DNA of 64,000 bases, from contig JBEWZL010000066.1 of NCBI GenBank assembly GCA_045837725.1, positions 1 to 64,000 on the forward strand. The letters are read 5' to 3'. The notes under the pieces were generated by a model. The model searched no databases, was not told the origin of the DNA, and worked only from the letters and a program-made list of their open reading frames with translations. The DNA comes from Vermamoeba vermiformis (lineage: Eukaryota; Tubulinea; Echinamoebida). This document shows positions 60,395-64,000 of the stretch, in pieces; position 1 is the first letter of the stretch, and the number at the start of each line of letters is the position of its first letter. Both the position numbers and the translations under genes were made by a program.

Positions 60395-60829
60395 AATCCT
60401 TAATAATTAAATATCCGTATAATTCTAATCTATATGCTTACTATCTCCTTTTAGATTGATTACTGCTATGGCGCCTAGATCTTTCAATTCAATAATTCGG
60501 TACCAGAATCTGTTCTTCCCGACGTCATTTATGATCACTATGTTGCCGCTTATATAGTCTGAAGTGTCGTTGACTAATACTCCTCGAATTGGATCAAAAA
60601 ATGAACCGAAATCGTCCCCTAAAATATTTGAAATTATTACCATTTACGAATTGAGCACGAGATCCAGTGCCACATTATATTCAATGCCGTTACCTTTTCT
60701 ATATACTTGTGCTGATGCTATTGATGTTCCATTTAAGGTTCCTGACGTGATCTGGACTAAGCACTCGGATGCCGAAAAGCAAATCAATGCAATTATGATG
60801 AAATATCGCTTAATATGTTGTGAAATCAT
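58714..60829 (-). CDS. Seven-helix membrane protein with PA-like ectodomain, copy B
   Basis: About seven exons, ATG at 60829. A signal peptide (MISQHIKRYFIIIALICFSA) is followed by a PA-like domain (RGVLVNDTSDYISGNIVIIN, IIELKDLGAIAVINL) and EEIQVEVISVYRN. Seven helices include RAIFGAVGVGLIGYSLYKLI, FNVPQVCLALEIIANI, PFFVITITFLVANVVIMLTS and SFLVTSALVGAMLLFDSFAR. The tail is short and acidic, ending SLKAEETV. It lacks the serine-rich tail of copy A but shares layout and exon order. The homopolymer tract at 60268-60396 is inside its second intron. It is divergent from the gamma-glutamyltransferase-like gene. Possibly a cell-surface receptor. Confidence 0.7.
60268..60396. repeat. T/A homopolymer tract in an intron
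   Basis: Alternating pure runs: about 18 T, then a long T-run of about 45, A13, T18, A22. Each T-run is followed by an A-run, giving a self-complementary block. It interrupts an intron of the copy B receptor gene. The form suggests an assembly artefact at a long poly(T) tract rather than a natural element. Confidence 0.85.
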
Positions 60830-61477
60830 AGCAGCACCCGTTATATATACAAATTGATGCCTATTGTGCTGCTTGAGCGAATTGGATGCTTGATTTGTTA
60901 TCCCGAAGCAACTTTTTGCTAACTTAAGTAATTCGCCAAAGTTTCACAAATTATCGATGGTTTTTATCCATAAATCAGACGTTTATTCATTAATATTAAA
61001 CTTATACGAGTTACGGCGCTACTACGATAATGGTTGTCAGATTTAAAATTATTGATTAACTATTTATTTTTCAAGTCGTGTGGCCAATTATTGCTGGAAA
61101 ATCGTATTAAATTATGGATTATAATTTCTCGCGGTAATTGTTATTTTTAAAATATTAACGGATTGGATTTGTTGCAAGGATACCGGCTTCTTGTTTAATT
61201 TAATTACCTTCTTGATTAATTTGTCATAACTGCAGTCTGTATAATAGCAAGCTCGTTGACTGTGCATTGTTCATAATACAAAAAGAACTTAAATAAGAAA
61301 GTTCTGCGCAAACGCACCAATTTCCTTCCACCAATCGCTTCAAATGTCTTTAATTATCCGATCGAACACATATAATAGCTTGTGAGCGATTATTGATCTA
61401 CGTTGTGAATTATAGAACAACGAAAGGCTTCAAATTGGCCAGATCTTTCTAGCTTAGTTCTAAGTCCCTATAAACGA
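60830..61477. promoter_or_regulatory. Divergent intergenic region, no gene seen
   Basis: 648 bp of AT-rich DNA between the copy B receptor and the gamma-glutamyltransferase-like gene. It should hold both promoters. No exon was supported. Confidence 0.4.
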
Positions 61478-64000
61478 ATGAAAGCCTATTATATTTTATA
61501 CATTACTGTAATATATATCTTAGTGGCATTAGCAAACGGTAAGATGGCATACAAAACGAGAAGATGCATTTCGAACACATTTCCTCGCTTTCATAATTAA
61601 ATTGCTTGGCTTAATTAATATATACGTATTCTATAATCCATATTGACTAGGATAATAGACTTATTTTATTTTTAGTTAATTTTACAACTAATTTTATTTT
61701 TGTTTCAGCCGATCCCGTCTCGCTCTCGCCGGCTACATGGCCTACTGGCACTCTTGAAATGTATTATAAGCTAAATGATGCCAATGGTGCTGCGAAGGGT
61801 GACGCTGGACCTATTCGCTATGGAGCGGCTGCGGGCACATCCAGTGCGATTGCCACGTATGGTACGAATCGATCTGTAACTTTCATTCAAAATGGCCCAA
61901 ATTAACCTCAATACATCATAACTATTATTATGATAACCTGTACTAATAAATTATGAAATCAGTGGCTCAGGATTGCTTAACGAAATTAGGATCTGCTGTG
62001 GATTGCGCAATAGCAGCAGCGATGACTCAGATTACTATTGCTGGAGGCAGCTACGTATCATTTGCAGGTAATATAGATTAATATTACGCAAGGCGATGAA
62101 AGATTTTAAGTACAAAATTTTTGGGCGGATGTGCTACAAATTTCAAGTTTTAATGTAACCAAATGGCTAAGGGTTTATTTAATAGGAATATCATCATTTG
62201 TATATTACGATGCATCTACGCAACAAACTGTAACGCTGAATGGATATTGGAACGCACCAAAAGGCGAAACAAATCCAGTAACTATGCCTCCACCTGGTAG
62301 CCTCAAAGACATTGGAAGAACTGTGCTAGTGACTGGATTCTTCCGTGCAATGGAAGCTGCACATAAGAAATACGGGTAAGCCCACGTTCAGTACCTCATT
62401 CGCGAACGGATGTTGGTAGTCGATCAGGATCTCGTTTTCTTCCTCTTAAAAATTTTATCTGATAACGTATTTATATTATTCATATAATAATATAATGTTA
62501 GATGATGCTTTTGCTACCGAAATTAACGAAGGAACATTATGTAACGGACTTTCAGATCCGGATCCAATTTTATTGTTTTTCTTTAGAGTATTGCCGTGGG
62601 CTACCTTATTTGAACCTGCTATATACTTCTCTACACAAGGCTTTCCATTCACACATATGCTCGCGAGACAGCTAAAAGCATTCCAATCAGTTGCTCTTCG
62701 TACACCAGAAGGTCGTGCTGTCTTTACCAATCCTCAAACTGGACAGATTTATCAACACGGAGAGTTATTTGTGCAGCCTGAACTCGCTGAAGTTCTAACA
62801 AATGTTGCCGTAAGTAGTAATTGAACTTTTGTACCGGATGAGAAAAACTCAAAATACTTCTAAATTCGCCGAAATGAAATTTCCTAATATTATGATATTA
62901 TAGGCGCAAGGAGCGGACTATATTTATCAAGGAGATTTCGCTCAACAACTCGTTAAGGTAAGTCGTTTGGATCCGGTGTACAGAATATATTTTTGTGGTG
63001 CTAGGCCTTACAAATTTAATCCAGGCAGTTCAAGCAGCTAATGGCACCCTTAGTCTCGACGATATGAAGGCATATCAACCGACGAGGTCCAAGCCCTTGA
63101 CTACGACTTACATGAACGAGTATCAAGTTAGCACGCTGCCTTATCCTTCGTACGGCGGTACGTATACCAAATTATTAATATTTACAGAACATTTGGCAAC
63201 AAATTAGGAAAGCTATATTTCGGCATTAAATTTCTACTTATTTATTACACCTAATTTAATTTTTTTAAGTATTTTTTTTTTGTTTCTGGATCTGACGGTT
63301 CTATTAGGCCTTGGAGTGGTAGAGTCATTAAATTTGCTCGAACAAGTGGACTTCACTTCTATTGGTCGATACAACGAGAGCGCACAAGCGTTGTTTCAAT
63401 TGATTCAAGTAGCACGATGGTCACCGTTGACGTACTTGATTGGTGCTGTCAATCCTGTGGGACTGCAGAATGCTTTTCCTGGAATCGATTTGTCTTGGCA
63501 AGGTAAAGTCACGTGCTCCAAAGTGCGGCGGATCTAAATTGAAACTTGAATTTGACACGTGGCATTTTAACGTTCCTCCAAGTTTTTCAGTGAAAATTTT
63601 CATTGCTAAATATGTTCTTCATTTTTGACACGTGAAAAATATCAAATGACACGTGTCAAATTTTGGATTGTCGGGATCCCTCATTTTGGATCTAATTTTT
63701 TGATCTGCAGGAAGAACGACTAAGCAAACAGCAAAAAGTATATGGAATATAATGAACGGTCCTAACGGCAAAAAGGAGATCGATTCGAGATTGCAATCTG
63801 CGTTCCCTGGCCGACATGGAGTGAAATCCCTGATGCAAGATCCAAAACACTCCGATGGATTCATTTGCATTGATAATACGGGCAATGCTATTACTATGGT
63901 CCACAGTATTAATTCGATGCCGTGGGGTACTGGCATATTCGTCAAAGGCATTGCTCTTTCAAATGCCGGATCCATCAACATTTTGCAATTGATGCAAGCA
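61478..64000 (+). CDS. Gamma-glutamyltransferase-like protein, cut by the window end
   Basis: At least nine exons, ATG at 61478. The signal peptide is MKAYYILYITVIYILVALAN. Large-subunit motifs: IRYGAAAGTSSAIATY, CLTKLGSAVDCAIAAAMTQI, SLKDIGRTVLVTGFFRAMEA, YFSTQGFPFTHMLARQL, QGADYIYQGDFAQQLVK. The region expected to start the small subunit is KHSDGFICIDNTGNAITMVH followed by SINSMPWGTGIFVKGIALSN. This matches the subgroup with HSDxVVAVDxxGN and HSINxxxWG, in which the usual TTH nucleophile motif is changed. A Ser may take the place of the catalytic Thr. True GGTs cleave gamma-glutamyl bonds of glutathione outside the cell; activity here is uncertain. The 3' end lies outside the window. Confidence 0.82.

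Overview
The window is nuclear DNA of a eukaryotic microbe. About 26 protein genes lie densely on both strands. Most are cut by many short introns (roughly 24-200 nt, GT-AG, often starting GTAAGT or GTACGT), and intergenic DNA is AT-rich. The gene content (F-box/LRR proteins, RasGEF, BTB-kelch, SNM1 nuclease, AMPK beta, LEA, secreted GPI-anchored proteins, a Crinkler-like NTPase) fits a free-living protist, perhaps amoeba-like. The exact lineage cannot be fixed from the sequence. There are no rRNA or tRNA genes, no CRISPR array and no recognisable retroelement.

Layout. 1-1192: non-coding, with a 47-bp tandem repeat and a strong hairpin. 1193-13113, all on the minus strand: triple-DOMON/cytochrome b561 protein, NnrU-type membrane protein, F-box/LRR protein, F-box/Ras-like GTPase fusion with a CaaX end, LRR protein with an F-box-like tail, and a five-helix membrane protein. 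13114-13767: a GC-rich island. 13768-16219: ankyrin-DHHC palmitoyltransferase (minus) and a PLAC8 protein (plus). 16586-19604: RasGEF fused in frame to a peroxiredoxin-like (PRXL2) domain. 20405-25636: SNM1-type nuclease (minus), divergent from a Met/Gln-rich, PX, His-rich, ricin-lectin protein (plus). 25932-29725: carnosine N-methyltransferase and a mitochondrial LEA protein. 30586-36905 (plus): Crinkler-like NTPase with a helix-hairpin-helix tail, a GPI-anchored surface protein and an M43 metalloprotease. 37152-40660: EF-hand protein (minus) and nitrilase-like hydrolase (plus). 40736-43664: ankyrin/F-box/LRR fusion. 44010-47445 and 58714-60829: two paralogous PA-like seven-helix receptors. 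48705-54678: AMPK beta (minus), class I methyltransferase (plus) and LZTR1-like kelch/BTB protein (plus). 55431-58637: large GPI-anchored surface protein. 61478-end: gamma-glutamyltransferase-like protein, cut by the window edge.

Themes. Ras and ubiquitin signalling recur: a RasGEF, a Ras-like GTPase fused to an F-box, a LZTR1-like candidate CUL3 adaptor and several F-box/LRR proteins, but nothing shows co-regulation. Cell-surface and secreted proteins cluster at 33.7-36.9 kb and 55.4-64 kb. Several genes sit in tight divergent pairs (130-330 bp) that probably share promoters.

At least three conserved genes (LEA, nitrilase, LZTR1-like) carry a 1-2 nt frame break with clear coding sequence on both sides, and an odd run of T and A tracts lies at 60.27-60.40 kb. 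Uncorrected long-read assembly errors are the simplest explanation, so these should not be read as pseudogenes without checking.
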